A stretch of DNA of 64,000 nt from NCBI GenBank assembly GCA_013399115.1, contig VXAA01001406.1:132525-196524 (forward strand), read 5' to 3'. A program made the translations under genes and the position numbers. Below are positions 49,277-61,900 of this stretch, in pieces; the stretch's first letter is position 1, and each line of letters begins with the position of its first letter. The stretch comes from Anseranas semipalmata. Its lineage: Eukaryota > Chordata > Aves > Anseriformes > Anseranatidae. Under the pieces are notes generated by a model. That model saw only the letters and a program-made list of their open reading frames with translations, did not search any database and was not told the DNA's origin.

Positions 49277-51854
49277 GTAATTATGTACTAGAGGAGAGAT
49301 CAAGTAGAAGGTGACATAATAAACATTTTTAAAATAATTAATGGTATGGGGAAACTACAGTAACTCCTTTTAAAGCGAAAAAGGGGGGTGTTTCATGAAG
49401 TTGTAAGGCAGATCTTAATTAAAAGGAAAAGAAGGAGTTCATGATGCATGATTACTGCATGAAAATTATTCCCAGGTGCTATCACTTGGCCCAAGAACTT
49501 TGCAAAACTTGAAAAGCCATTGGCCATATAAATGAATAATGTGAGCATCCATCATTGCCTTACTTAAGGATTTAAAAATAAAGTAAAAAAACCGTAAGGT
49601 ATGTAAAAACTCATGGCAAGTGACAGAAAGCATTGAGCAAGAAGTTCCCCATAGGCGAACTATGATATAATTCTCCTTTTGGTGTTCTCGCACCTTCTTC
49701 TGAATCACCTGCAAATGGTTAGGATATTCCAACAGCAGGAACAGTAGTCTGACACGTTATAGCAGTGTTATACCTGTGTGTTCCTGACCCTGAACATCTG
49801 TGCTTTATAACTGGAAGGTATTTGATTAAATTTTGAAACTGTACTCTTCTCCATCTGTCTGAGTCTCTAAAGGCCCATTTATACCATTGAAACTCTATCT
49901 TAAAGGGATGAAGAATGACACGAATGACCCCGGACCTACTGCAATTATATAAGCACGGATGAGAACACTTTCAGGCATTTTATAGAAAGTTTGTTTGCAA
50001 TTTTGATTCAACATTTCTGCTTTCCACTCTAAACTCTCAATCACTGATTGCTTAATTAGTGCTCTCAGTAACTGAGTCAGTCAGTGTTTAAAAACAAACA
50101 AACCTGTAAATTGCACACCATTTTTCCCTGTGTTGAAATCCTCTTGCACTTGTTAGACTGTCTCCTTGTGCTCCTCCGAGTTTCAAAGAAATGAGCCTGG
50201 TGAGGAATACCATCTAGAAGAACAGTTTATTCCTCAATGAACAGTAGCCAGCTACTCACGCAAATAGCAGTGATCCTCCAACTATCAACAAACTTCTTGC
50301 TTTTAGGTGTTTCACTTTGATTTCTTTGTCTTCTGCAGAGCAAATTACAGGGCATTTTTTCATGCTGCTGTCCAAGTGAGTGTGGCAAGAAAGAATGTTT
50401 CTGTAGCTGGCCTCTCTTTGCACCTCTTGATTTAAAATGCCTCTCCTGACCTCATAAAAGATCCCATATCCTTTTATTCATGGCCCTTTTATACTGTCTG
50501 TTTCCCTTGGATTAAACAGTACCCCTATTGTTAACCTACAGCACCTGCCACATAGGCCCCACAGCTTTTCATGCTAGCTAAATTAATGAAAAGGCTGGGG
50601 TTATTCACTCAAAGGCTTTTAAATCTCATTAAAAAATCAGGGGAGAAACAGCAGATAGCACTGTGGTGAGCAATACCACAAGTATCAATCATTTGTATTA
50701 TTTGCATAGGGCATTATTCAGGCTGTCCAGTCCAAAAGGAAATCTCTTTCATCCAAGCTGTATGTCTAAGACACATTTGCTGTACAGATGTTTCCTAGAA
50801 CAGCCTGAAACGAATGAATAAATGTCAGAAAATGTTTCAGATGGAGCAAATAGAAGACATTATTTGGGCATAGGAAACCTGTCATGTAGCGGCAAAGACT
50901 GTGTATTGAACTGAGTACGAACGAGGAAAAACAATTAGGTCTCTTCAAGCCTGTGCTGTTTTTCACTTGGAAGTCTATTTTTGGCTGGTTGATGGCCCTG
51001 CTCTAGATAATACCTGTCAACTCTGCATCTTTTGGTTTTCTTCATCCATCACAATTTGGGCACCTCCAACATTTCAAGTGTTATACATCTAGCCATAGTT
51101 TTAAGTAAGCTGAGGGGTGTGCTATCGTGACTAGCAGTTCTGCTTCTTCAGTACAGTTGGGTGTGTACAGAAAGGGTAAGGCTGCTCTGCAGATGATGCA
51201 GAACTTTATATGAGACATTTGTCGAAAGTTTAAAATTTTTCCATGTGTTCAGTCACACCTTTTGGCCTAAATATTTATACATAGCACATTTTGTGCCCAT
51301 GTGTGTTGTACCATGAATGTACAGTAACATATTCTAAATACGAAAAAGAATAAAAACCTTACCAAAACAAAGCACATACCACTGCAACAGACTTCTTCAC
51401 CCATGAGCAGATAATGAGTGAACAAACACCACATGACAGATGTTACTCATACTATTTAATGAATAACTGGTGATGAGTACAGTACCTGTGTGGAACGGCT
51501 GTAATATGCTCAAGGAAAAATACACATTTGTACAGTCTGTTTTGCATTGAGATACCCACAGTGCTTGAGAGAAATGTCTTCTTCAGGAAGTCCAGATATT
51601 TCAACATTTTTTTGGTGTGTATTTCCTTGATTGCCTTGCTCCTCAGCCATCCACAGCTGTCTCGGGATCTTCACAACTGGATGATGAAACTTCATTTCCT
51701 TCAAAATATGTCACAAAGAAAGACTCTGGCCTTGTATTTTTACTTTCCCATGGTCTGAATCTTGCAGCCGAATGCTGGTAGCACCAAATTCTTATGACAG
51801 TCTGTGACTCAGACATTCATGCCAGTAATCTGGACAGTTCAGAGTACAGCTGTA

Positions 51855-51980
51855 CAAAAAATAAAAATAAAAATAAAAATAAAAATAAAAATAAAAATAA
51901 AAATAAATAAATAAATAAATAAATAGATAGATAGATAGATAGATAGATAAATAAATAAATAAATAAATAAATAAATTAAA
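51855..51980. repeat. Compound microsatellite (AAAAT)n-(AAAT)n-(AGAT)n-(AAAT)n
   Basis: About 125 bases. Roughly nine AAAAT pentamers are followed by AAAT tetramers, a block of about seven AGAT units, then AAAT again. Slippage and point mutation of one ancestral array explain the nested motifs. Confidence 0.95.
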
Positions 51981-53016
51981 ACCAGCTTGGACAGTTTTGG
52001 TCCTGGACTGGTTTTTACCATCATGATGCCTGGAGCACGTTAGTATTCTAGATGGTGTGCTCGAGGCTGGCAGAGCACCATGGCAACAGAATCAGTGAAT
52101 AATGCAACAATCTGTGATTTTGTTATGTAAAACATCACTGCTGAGTCTTATTTTGGTGTGATTAAGAAGGAGTTAAATTATATTTGTGTACACTAACATG
52201 GATGAATGTCTGCACATTCCTCTGAGTCTTGCTTCCCAAACCAGTTTAAATTTGCTTGCATCAATCTTGTGTCACAGCACAAAAAGTCTTCTCCTGTGCT
52301 ATGGTGAATGTGACGGGAAGACCACAGCGGAGAATTCAAGGAGCTGCTGCCTTCACCTGTCTCCCAGTGGGGTTGTGCAGTGGCACGTCCGTGTGCCAGC
52401 TTGTGCAACAGAGGCCCTTGAGCGGGACTGGGACGTTCCCACTTCCACGCCAGGCTCCCTTCCATGCCCAGCACGTAATGCTCACCTTTTGTTAGTCAAT
52501 GTTACCACCTGCTACAAAGAGCTGTTCCCATCTACCTCTTCCCTTTATAGAAACAAAGTTGCCACATTAATTTTAGCAGAGGAAAGGCAGAGAGGTTGAT
52601 GGCTTTTCTTATCCCTCTTGGGTGAACACAGTCTTGTGGATAACAAATGAGGACAGCTATACACCCCAAAAACATTGAAAAGAAGCACATTTTTATCATT
52701 TATTCTCTTTGTCCAAATCCTGCAGCAACAGCTTGCTAGGTTAGCCTGGGTCTTAGCTGGGGAAAAGAAAAAAGTTTGAATGAGAAAATGAGAGAGTTGG
52801 CTACATGCTGTTAAAGGAATATGTATTTAAGAATTTTTCTGTACGGACATTAGTTGCTTTTGTACATGGTGTTCTGTAATGAGGGAAGGGTCATGACCCA
52901 TGCTGTCTCCAAGCACGCTCTTCTTCCTCCAAAGCTGAGTCCCTATCATGGTCTACCTCTGCAGCCCCTTTGCTTGCCACATGGTCCTTTCTGATCCCTT
53001 CTCCATCATATCTGGT

Positions 53017-53102
53017 GTCGGGAAAGAAGACAGCAAAGGCTGAGCCGTAACACCCACAGGTCGGGAAAGAAGACAGCAAAGGCTGAGCCATAACACCCAC
53101 AG
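53017..53102. repeat. Tandem duplication of a 43-bp unit
   Basis: The unit starts GTCGGGAAAGAAGACAGC and ends GTAACACCCACAG. It occurs twice head to tail with a single difference (GCCGTAAC versus GCCATAAC). This near-identity suggests a recent duplication. No gene is affected. Confidence 0.95.
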
Positions 53103-56100
53103 CTGTCCTGCACAAGAAGTGTTTGCAAGCTGTTTGTGGCTCATAACTCACAGTTTGTACCCTCCTGGACCATTACCAGGAGAGATACTAGATGTTTTGG
53201 AGGGAACGTGGATTTCAGTGTTCGTTGCCTTCCAATGGTGCCTCTCACATGCCAAGACCCAGTGCAGAAGTTGCAAGCAATCCAGGTCACCAGCAGATAT
53301 GACTCTAAGGAGGCAACCTGGCCTAAAAATGCCTGAGTTAGAACAACAGGAAAACCTCCACCTGGTTCTAGTGCTTCAGTCAACAACCAGACTGTTGTCA
53401 CTGCTGTAAGCATAAAAGCTGCTTGCAAGCTCTAACTTACACTGGGCCTGGTCTCAAGGTGAGAACCATACTCTTGGATCTCAATGGCTTTGCAGGGATG
53501 CGTTATGGGGGTCACAGTCAATAACAAGATAATCCGTGACTGAAATGGTAAAACAAGTCAGCTGCTGGAGGTTTTCCTCATTTTGTGTAGCAGCTTAGCA
53601 CTGCTCTGTTCTTCTTTCTGCTCAGTAGCCGGTTGGTCTCGGAGCAGGACAAAGTCCAGGGAAACTGGAGAAGCAGTGAGTGAATGGAAGCAGGTTAAAA
53701 CTGGCCACATTGCTGCTGTGTGACAGTGGTGTTCCCTTCAGGAGCTTGTAGGGAATTCCTTGTAACTCAGATCAGAACAAGGTGTGGGACCAATGAGGTG
53801 TAGGAGAGGCCTGATGGGAATCAGAGTTGAAGGAAAGCAGAGTATGTGAGCAGACAACCTTTAACTATACCTGAGGATCTGCTAAATTTGTGAAAATCTT
53901 TGGAGCAGTTGGTGGAGAAGGGGGAGAGAAGAGGGATGGTGACTGGAACATCAAGATGAACTGAGGTGGTGCTTGTAAGGGCATCTGAATGGAGGTGAAC
54001 ACCCCTAGCTGCTTCTTTCACTCAAGAGGACCATCTGAGCTAGGCAGAGGTCCCCAGTGTATATTGCATTGCCAACAAGGGTTATAGAAACTAATGGTTA
54101 GCAGGCTGTTAGAGGTTTCACAACTCATTTCCACTGAATATTAGTTATTTCTTTTGCCAAAGAGAGAAGGAGAAAAAGGGAGGAGGAGGAAATAAAAACT
54201 ACATAGTGCGATTCAGTTATATTAAAAGGCTGAGTCAGTAAGGAGATGGGTGAATTCTGTAGATGGCAATGCTTCAGTCAGGACAGAAAACTCAGTGCTT
54301 TCCTTGCATGTGTTTAAACTTTCTTTGGAATAAGGAACCTCTGTAAATAATGGAACCAATCTGCAAACACTTGCACAGGTTAGCAGCCTTTGCTCGAGAA
54401 CCCTCACTGTCGGGGGATACTCGCAGCGATAAAGATTCCCCAGGCTGGGAGCCTGCCTCTTTGGTCTACCTCAGCTTTTCCCCTTGCTTCACTCCCTGCT
54501 CTCACCCCTGATCTTTTGCAATTCAGTGACAGAGTTAATAGAAGGTGTGTCTGTGATCCTATAAAGCAATTTGCATCATCATCTTTTGTGATGAAATTTT
54601 CACAGGGAAGGAGGAGCAGCAACATTTTGCCCAAGTTAAGGTTGCACTGGCAATATCCCAAGCAGCCTGAAGCACTTAATTTTCATAAGAGAGATCTGAT
54701 TACAGCAGCCTGTATTTGAGTACAGAAATGTGTCCTGCAGAAACTACAGCCCCCATGCTGCTTCCAAGATAAGTCTAAATGTAGTCCGGAGCTTGTAGTC
54801 TTGCATTACTACTATTGTGTCACAAGCACGTGGACAAGCTTGGGCTGCCCTGCTGAAGTTACTGTACTACGTGTACAACAGACCATGCGACTGCCACCTC
54901 TGCCTTACCAAAAACATCATTTTCCTTAGCTGGCTTGAAGAAACTGTGCTGCTTTCACTAAACAGGAGTCACCAGAACCTGGCGGTTGACGTTAACTGTG
55001 TTGTATGTTATTTCAGTGTGTGTCTATTATAAACAGATGACAATGTAACTCTCATTTTAACTAAAGGAACTGATAATTGACACAGAGCTATTAAACATAA
55101 CAAGCATGCAATGTCTCAGCCAGTTGAATAAAAGAACTGTCAGAAATGTCTTTCTTCTGCTAGGCTGCCTAGTGCAAATACAGCAGCCTTGCTTATTAAA
55201 CAAGGCTTCATTTAGTTTTGGGCTTGTCTCAACACTAGTTTTACAAGCACTTGGGACAAGATCATTAAACCTGCATATATCAGCTGAAGACCTGCCTCTC
55301 AAATTTCCTTCTAATGCTGGGAAAGGCCCTAGTTACACAATAATACATTAACTAACAAATAATTATTCTCAGCAGTGGGAAGTGAGGTATTTTGCAGCTC
55401 TCTGGTGGAGTGTTCAGATACCTTATATGAAATCTAGTGAGATTAAATTCCTTAGCCCTTTTTTATAGTTGGACAGCTTGCAGGGCATGCTGCAATGTTG
55501 GCATCCAAATCTGCTTGGGGAGCAATGTGGAAAGATTAAAATTGGAATACCCATTATCATGATAATATGTAGAAATCTGGCATCCCTTAACAGAGCAGTG
55601 TGGGAAGGACATTACTGGGTCTGATAAGTAAGGCAGAGAGGAGATTTTCATACCTAACATCACTAATACAGAGGGTGGGAAAAGCCGATATGGTCCTTCA
55701 TTGGCAAGGCACAGTGGGGAGCGTGCTATGGCAGGGAATGGTCAGGTGCTGTGAAGAAGGATGGCACTGGAGCCTACAGGAAGGGCTGCGCAGGGGTTAG
55801 CGAGAGCTCACACTAGCAGCTTGATAGTTTGCCCTTGTGTATGGAAGTAATATGCACCCTTCAGTTAGTCACTGCACTGAATTATGTTTTCAGTTGTATC
55901 TTGAGGAGTGAATAGCAAATAACTTTAGACTATAACACTGTCCAATCTGTTCCCCCATATGCACTCCTTTTCCAAAGAATACACCGTACCATGCAGTAAT
56001 GAGAGCATTCAAATAACAATGGAAAGAATGACTCTGATATTCTGCTGAACTAGCTTCAGAGATGCATATCCAGTTCTCTGCCTTTTTTGGTCAGTCTCTT

Positions 56101-57347
56101 TACACCATTTATGCCTGTTTTTAAACAGACTGGATAGGATAAGAGATTCCAGCACACCTGATCCAATTTTTAAGCTGAACTCCACAGAAGGGCAGATATT
56201 ATGTAGTCTCAGAGGAAAAAAAAAAATCACTAGAACTTTCTGTGCTCCCAGCACTTTTATATATCTTAAAACTATCTAAATGATATGAAAGTGGGAAGTT
56301 ACACATGAACAGGAATGCAGGACACAAGAGGTCATGTCTTTCTGTAACACTATTATCTCACATATGGGAGGCCACTTCCAGGCAATATATCAGAACTCAC
56401 AAACTGTCTTTTAAGCACCTGTGAAAAACCACTGAAACCAACACAGGCCACCTGCAAAGTGCAAAGCCATCAGCCGAAACCACCACATTCACAAGCTGAG
56501 CTATAAAGTCCTCTACAGCTCTCCAAACTCTAAAGGTTTATTGTTCTTCTGGGGTGAGTTTCCGGCACACAACTTATTCCCCTTAAGCTCTGAATGTTTC
56601 TCATATTCTTTTTCTTCTCACCTTATCCTCTCTATGGCCAATCCTGCAGCCATCTTGTCTTCTAGCTGGATAAGCTGCCTCTGCTATAATCCCAACACTT
56701 GCTGGGCCAACGGAGAAGACAGTGAAGCCAGATACGTAGGATAAGAATGGCACGGACATCTCACCGCAGGGTTGTGCAGAGCACAATACCTAGTGAAGTT
56801 CATCCCTGTGTGCATGGCCAGGATGCAGTTTATACAGCACTTGCGTTCTACTCAATCCACAGCTCGGCAATAGGTAACACATAAGTCTTGTGTTACACTT
56901 CTGCACGTGAGAGAATTTCGATTAAGGATTATTTGGGGGGAACGGAGATCTTTATTTTTTTCTTCTTGTTAGAAAGTACCCCGAAAGCCCTTGTGCCTAC
57001 TGAACTGCAAAGACAAAGAATCGAAGTTGCAACTACTACAGGAGGGGAAAGCTTCTACATCACCCCTCTGTCCTGTTTGAGTGGTCCACCTCCATGCATT
57101 GTTCCTGCTTGGACACTGCAGTTTCTATTCAGAAATGTTCCTGCTTGAGAGTTTGCTATGTGCAGCAATAATTAACAGAATATTTGTCATATTCAGAGCC
57201 TGGCATGGTACATTGTTCAGCCTTTCCAACCTGCCACAAAAGGGCTCAGCTGAGTACAGTGGCTGCAATGACATGGGTCAAGGCTCCCAAGTTGCTGAAG
57301 CAAATATATTTCTCCAAAAATAGTGCCTCAGAATAGGACAAGCAAAA

Positions 57348-57378
<31 letters not shown>

Positions 57379-58886
57379 CCAGTAAGCATCTCACTGAAAA
57401 ACAAATTGCTTATAATTCTTTCTTTTTTTTTGTTGTCCTTTTGGACCACACAAGAATCTGTTTCCTCTCTTGGAAGGAACTCTGTTTATGCAGGGGTCGG
57501 GTACAAGCCTTCCATACCTCTAAAATCCTCCAGGTCTTATAGATAGACAGGTGTCTTGCTAACTGTTTTCTCACACACATTTCATCCTTGATGCAAAGCA
57601 AATCTGGCTCAACCCTTTGCAGACCTCTGAATGGTCAAAAGTCCGGAGCAAAGAGACGCCCCAGTAATTGCACCATGTGAGTGGGGAGGAGGTCGGAGGG
57701 AGTCATCACTTGGGAATGTGTGCCCGCATGTCAGCTCCTATATGGGATCTGGCACTGGACATGTTAGATCATGCGCAGAGGAGATGCACAGGGCACGCCG
57801 CTGCTGGCAGATGCGTGCTGCTTAGCAGCGTTGCTTTGAAGGTGAGCCCTGGCAGGGTTTCTTCCACCTGCCCCAACTCCAGGCTCATCTTACCCACGGG
57901 GGTGCCACCAGGAAGAATGAGCACAGCAGAGGAGCAGCGGAAGAGCAAATCTCACCCAAAACATCTCAGGCTCAGCAGGGCTCCTCTTGCCATCTACCAT
58001 GGATCAGGTCACTACCATCACAACCACAGAAATAATGACCAAGTTTGACTGTTCCTTTAAAAAATGTAGAGATTTCATTTTGCCATGGACTGAAACACAC
58101 ATCTTGGATGTTATTTTGCTTGCCAAACGGCTGTAACCTCTCAGCCTTCAGTTTTTCGTTACCAGATCAACCCAACACCTTCTCTAATCCCCTGAATATG
58201 CTGTGTCTTGTATCTTACAGCTGAAAGGCTAGTCTGTTTGTGCTAGAATAGAGAAACTCTTTACCATACTAAGTTCCTTGTGGCTTCCTCACAAAGCAAA
58301 TATTGTTGCCTTTTCCCTAGAAAAACACTGAAGTTGTCAAGGGATTAGAGTACCTTAAAGAAGAAAAAAAAATATAGCAAGAAGGTCAGAGAACATAAGC
58401 ACTCTTTGGGTTCCTGTGTGGCAGAGCCAAAGTACTGAAGAGCACTTCTCTTCAGATTCAAACTCATGAACTGTGGCTCTCTGTGCTCTAAAAATGGTGC
58501 CAGTAATTGCAGAAGTGTAGAAAGGGAGAGGAAATCTGATGGCGTCTGCCGAAGGAAGGAAAGGCATTGAGATGAACAGGGTCTCTCCCACCAGCAAGAA
58601 AAAGAGGAACCACCAGCTCTGTTTCTGTGCTCACAAGATGTTGCTCCCAGCCTCAGCTTCAATTTAAACTTCTTCTTTTTTACCCTTGAAGTCAGGAAAA
58701 GAAGGACTTGAGAAAGAGCTGAGTTTCATTGCCACACATTTTGCTTTGAACTTGCTTAAGTTCAGGTACATTCAGAACTGGAGTTCTGAATGAGCAGATC
58801 CCTCTCTGTTTTCAACTCACTTAGGCTCTGTTGTTATGGACTGTTTATCAAAGAATACTGTAGGCAAGATATCACTCAAGGTAAAA
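53103..58886. other. Intergenic; nothing recognised
   Basis: Non-repetitive DNA apart from an A-rich (CAAAA)n stretch near 57344-57378. Open frames are all under 130 codons, overlap on both strands and show no domain. Confidence 0.5.
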
Positions 58887-58950
58887 ATCACAGAACCATA
58901 GAACATCCCAAGTTGGAAAGAACCCAAAGGATCATCAAGTCCTACTCCTA
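58887..58950 (-). mobile_element. CR1 tail fragment, antisense
   Basis: ATCACAGAACCATAGAACAT, then AAGTTGGAAAGAACC, GGATCATCAAGTCC and CTCCTAGGTG on the plus strand is the reverse complement of the conserved CR1 3' end. Only the last 65 or so bases of the element are present, so it is a strongly 5'-truncated insertion. Confidence 0.85.
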
Positions 58951-61900
58951 GGTGTAGAAATGTAGAAAAATGCGTTGTGAATGCAGTTAGTAATTCCATT
59001 GTTTAAAACACTTGAAATAGTATGGTTAAGAAAGCTTGGGACAAGTAGTTTTGAGGATGCACTGTTTAAAACAGTGAACTTTAACCACGTAGCTCTGCAC
59101 GCTTGTACGGATAACCATGTCATAAAATCAAGCACTCTTATGTTAAAGAGGTTAAAACAGGCTGGAGTCATCAGGAGCTCTTCAGCTGTGGACAGAACAT
59201 ATTTTAGCAAGTGAAAAGGAGTACAAAATTATCATGGCTTGAAAAAGCTTTTACTTTGCTCTGAGTTGCAAGCAGAGCAGAATTTGCCCCCTAGATATAC
59301 TATATATATCAGAAGCTCTTTGATGGAATATAATAATAAAAACGCAATGCTTTTATACCTTTTATCTAATGGTCCTAAATTAATTTATAAGCATTATTTA
59401 GCACTAACTACAGCTTTGTGTAATGGGAGTGTATCTTCTCAGGCAGCTCAGATATAGTCATGTGAATTATCCTGGGTCACAAGACTTAGAAAAAGAAAAA
59501 AAAAATCAATATAACAAAAGTGGACAGGAAAGGGGAGGTAAGAGAAGGACTGCAAGAAAAGGGCCAGGGAATCCCTCAGGACTGGAGCCTGTTCCTGCTG
59601 GACAATACTTTCTGTCACCATCATTCTCACTAACTTACCTCACCAGCATGATGTCAGGTTACATATTGCCATGGCTTTACACAATGTCTTTTTTTTAGAT
59701 TATTAGTTGCCTTCCTTCTGAATGCTCACCAGGTTCACTCATGGGGGTATTAATGCCCCCCCTCAGAGAAGCCCAAGTTGTATTATTATACTCTAGGAAT
59801 AGTTTCTGAACTCAGTTCCAGTTGCTGCTTAGATATTAGAATCGGCTGTGTCTGTCAAACCATCCCTTTTAACTTTCCCAAGCATTGGATGTTTGTGCAG
59901 TCTTTTACATGTATATAATTACAATGACATGATTGAAATATGTTTTAAAAGGTAATTTTATAGTAAGAGAGGTTACTTCAGTTTCTTTCTTGTCACAAGA
60001 ACCTTCCATGTAGGAAATATATGAGTCTTTTCAAATTGGAGAAAAATAAAGGGAACTTTGTAACTAAGGAAATGCTAAGAGATGAGCGACTATTAAAGGC
60101 TCTGACAGAAAGATCAGGGAAATGATAGCAGACCACTGGTTACTCTGAGAAAGATGTTCTTAGTTTCCCCACCCAATAAAGGCTGGGTCCAAATATTTGT
60201 TGTCAGTTGCTAGAGAGCCTGTAACTTGACATAATCAGGCGCTGATGTCAGGGCTTCATGGATAATACTGAGCTAAGATCTTGCCAGCATTTATAGTTAA
60301 CCTGTTTGTACTACAGATTGATAGCATGAAGCAAACTTAAGTCAATGTTTACCTCTACTGTTAAAAGCAAGGAGAAGGAGAGAGGACAGTTGGTGGCTCC
60401 AAGAGGGCTTGATAGTCAAAGACTAGTGTCCTTGTAAATCTGATAAATAACAGACAGTCCAAATTTTTGTAAGAGCTCCAAGGTTTCCTGTGGGATTCCT
60501 TTAGATAAGAATTTGAAGGGCGCTGGTCACTTCTGAAGGTACATTCCCCTCTCAAGGTCCAGCATATAAGGAGAAACAACACTTAAAAAAAAAAAAATAG
60601 AGATGGACTCTCTACAGTCTCATAGAAGAAGCATGCCATCGGTGGATGTGTAAAGCAAGAGGAACAATTAAATGTGATAATGGTGAGTAGAAACATAAAA
60701 AGCATTGGAACTGGAAAAAAAAAAAAGAAAAAGAAAACTGCCATATATAACCTCCTCAGTCAGGATCATGCCCTAACTACACAATACTGTCTGAAAGTAG
60801 TGTGTGTAGTAGTTAAGTATCTAAACACACACTTACTGCATACTTGTAAAATACTTTCCAGATCCAGCAAAATATCCTTCACTTGTACAGTGTGCTCCTT
60901 TAATAGGGAAGAGATGCCAACCCTGAACCTGCGGTCAGGCTCAGGGTGCTTGTCTTAGGGAAGGTTCCTGAAACCTTCTCGGCTTAGGTTCAAAGGCTGC
61001 TCAAATGTTTAGGCTCAAACTAATCAAGTTTAGTACATTCTTGACAGATTATTTTCTCCTTTTCATAGCTCTCCCCTGAGGTATATTAGTCATAAACTCA
61101 TCAGAACGCCCACATTGCATCCACACTATGTGAGGTAGATGTTAAAATAGTCCCCCACCTGAGCACATAAACCTAGTAACTGTTCAATCAGTTATGCAAT
61201 TTACATGTTTAAATGAATTTTGTATTCATAGATGGATGTGCATGTGTATTATGGAGGGGAATCTGGGAACTGTTCTATTACATTCATTCTCCTAACAAGA
61301 TTTTATCATATTAAATTATAATCCTATGTGTTTTTATATATATAAAGTGTTTTTATTTAAATATATAAAGAAGCACAGAATTTGTCTGTATTTCACTTTA
61401 CTTCTGGAGCTGTAACAGTGATTAGCCAATTGAGAACAGGACAGTGGAGATCCGCACAAGACAGTCTTTGCTTGTCACGTTTTGGGAAAGTGAGTGGGAC
61501 AGCAAGACTGGCGATTTTTTCAAACTCTGCTGGCCTGTAAGAATGGTTGATTTCACACTCTGGGTGTTTGCATTTCAGTTTGCTCATCATTGCAACTTTT
61601 ACTCTATTTTTTTTAAATACAAATTTTCAGGTTATGCAATGCACTATTCAGATTCAATATTGTCAGAGCTTAGAAAGGAAATGTGTCACCAGTCCCACTG
61701 GCCACTTATTGGCACTGAGTTGTTAGCAGAGCATTCCATGAGTGATGAATTTCTGGCACTATTTTTTTTTATTTCTTTTTTCAGAGAACAAACAAACACA
61801 GTTCTGAGTTTTGCAGCCAAATGTAGGAAAATAAGGTGGCTTAACATTTGAAACTGCCAACTCACTGTCAGTACTATCAGTTGCTGTAGTATAATCACAA

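Larger units (their letters stand above)
48079..52890. other. Upstream intergenic DNA; no gene recognised
   Basis: The first 250 bases (to about 48330) still hold scattered CpGs and may be the far shore of the KCNK5 island. Beyond that the sequence is ordinary AT-rich DNA with a 21-base poly-A run (49256-49276) and a compound microsatellite, listed separately. I searched by eye for a second K2P channel gene (TIGYG/GFGD-type codons on either strand) because KCNK17 and KCNK16 lie on this side in mammals. I found none. Confidence 0.5.

Noticed and set aside
52186..52599. 137-codon plus-strand open frame
   Set aside because: Overlapped by frames in two other readings, low domain content and no exon structure.
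57668..58048. 126-codon plus-strand open frame with His-rich end
   Set aside because: Compositional accident; a second frame overlaps it and no homologue is recognised.
61444..61851. 135-codon plus-strand open frame
   Set aside because: Aromatic-rich translation typical of AT-rich non-coding DNA, with no family resemblance and no supporting signals.
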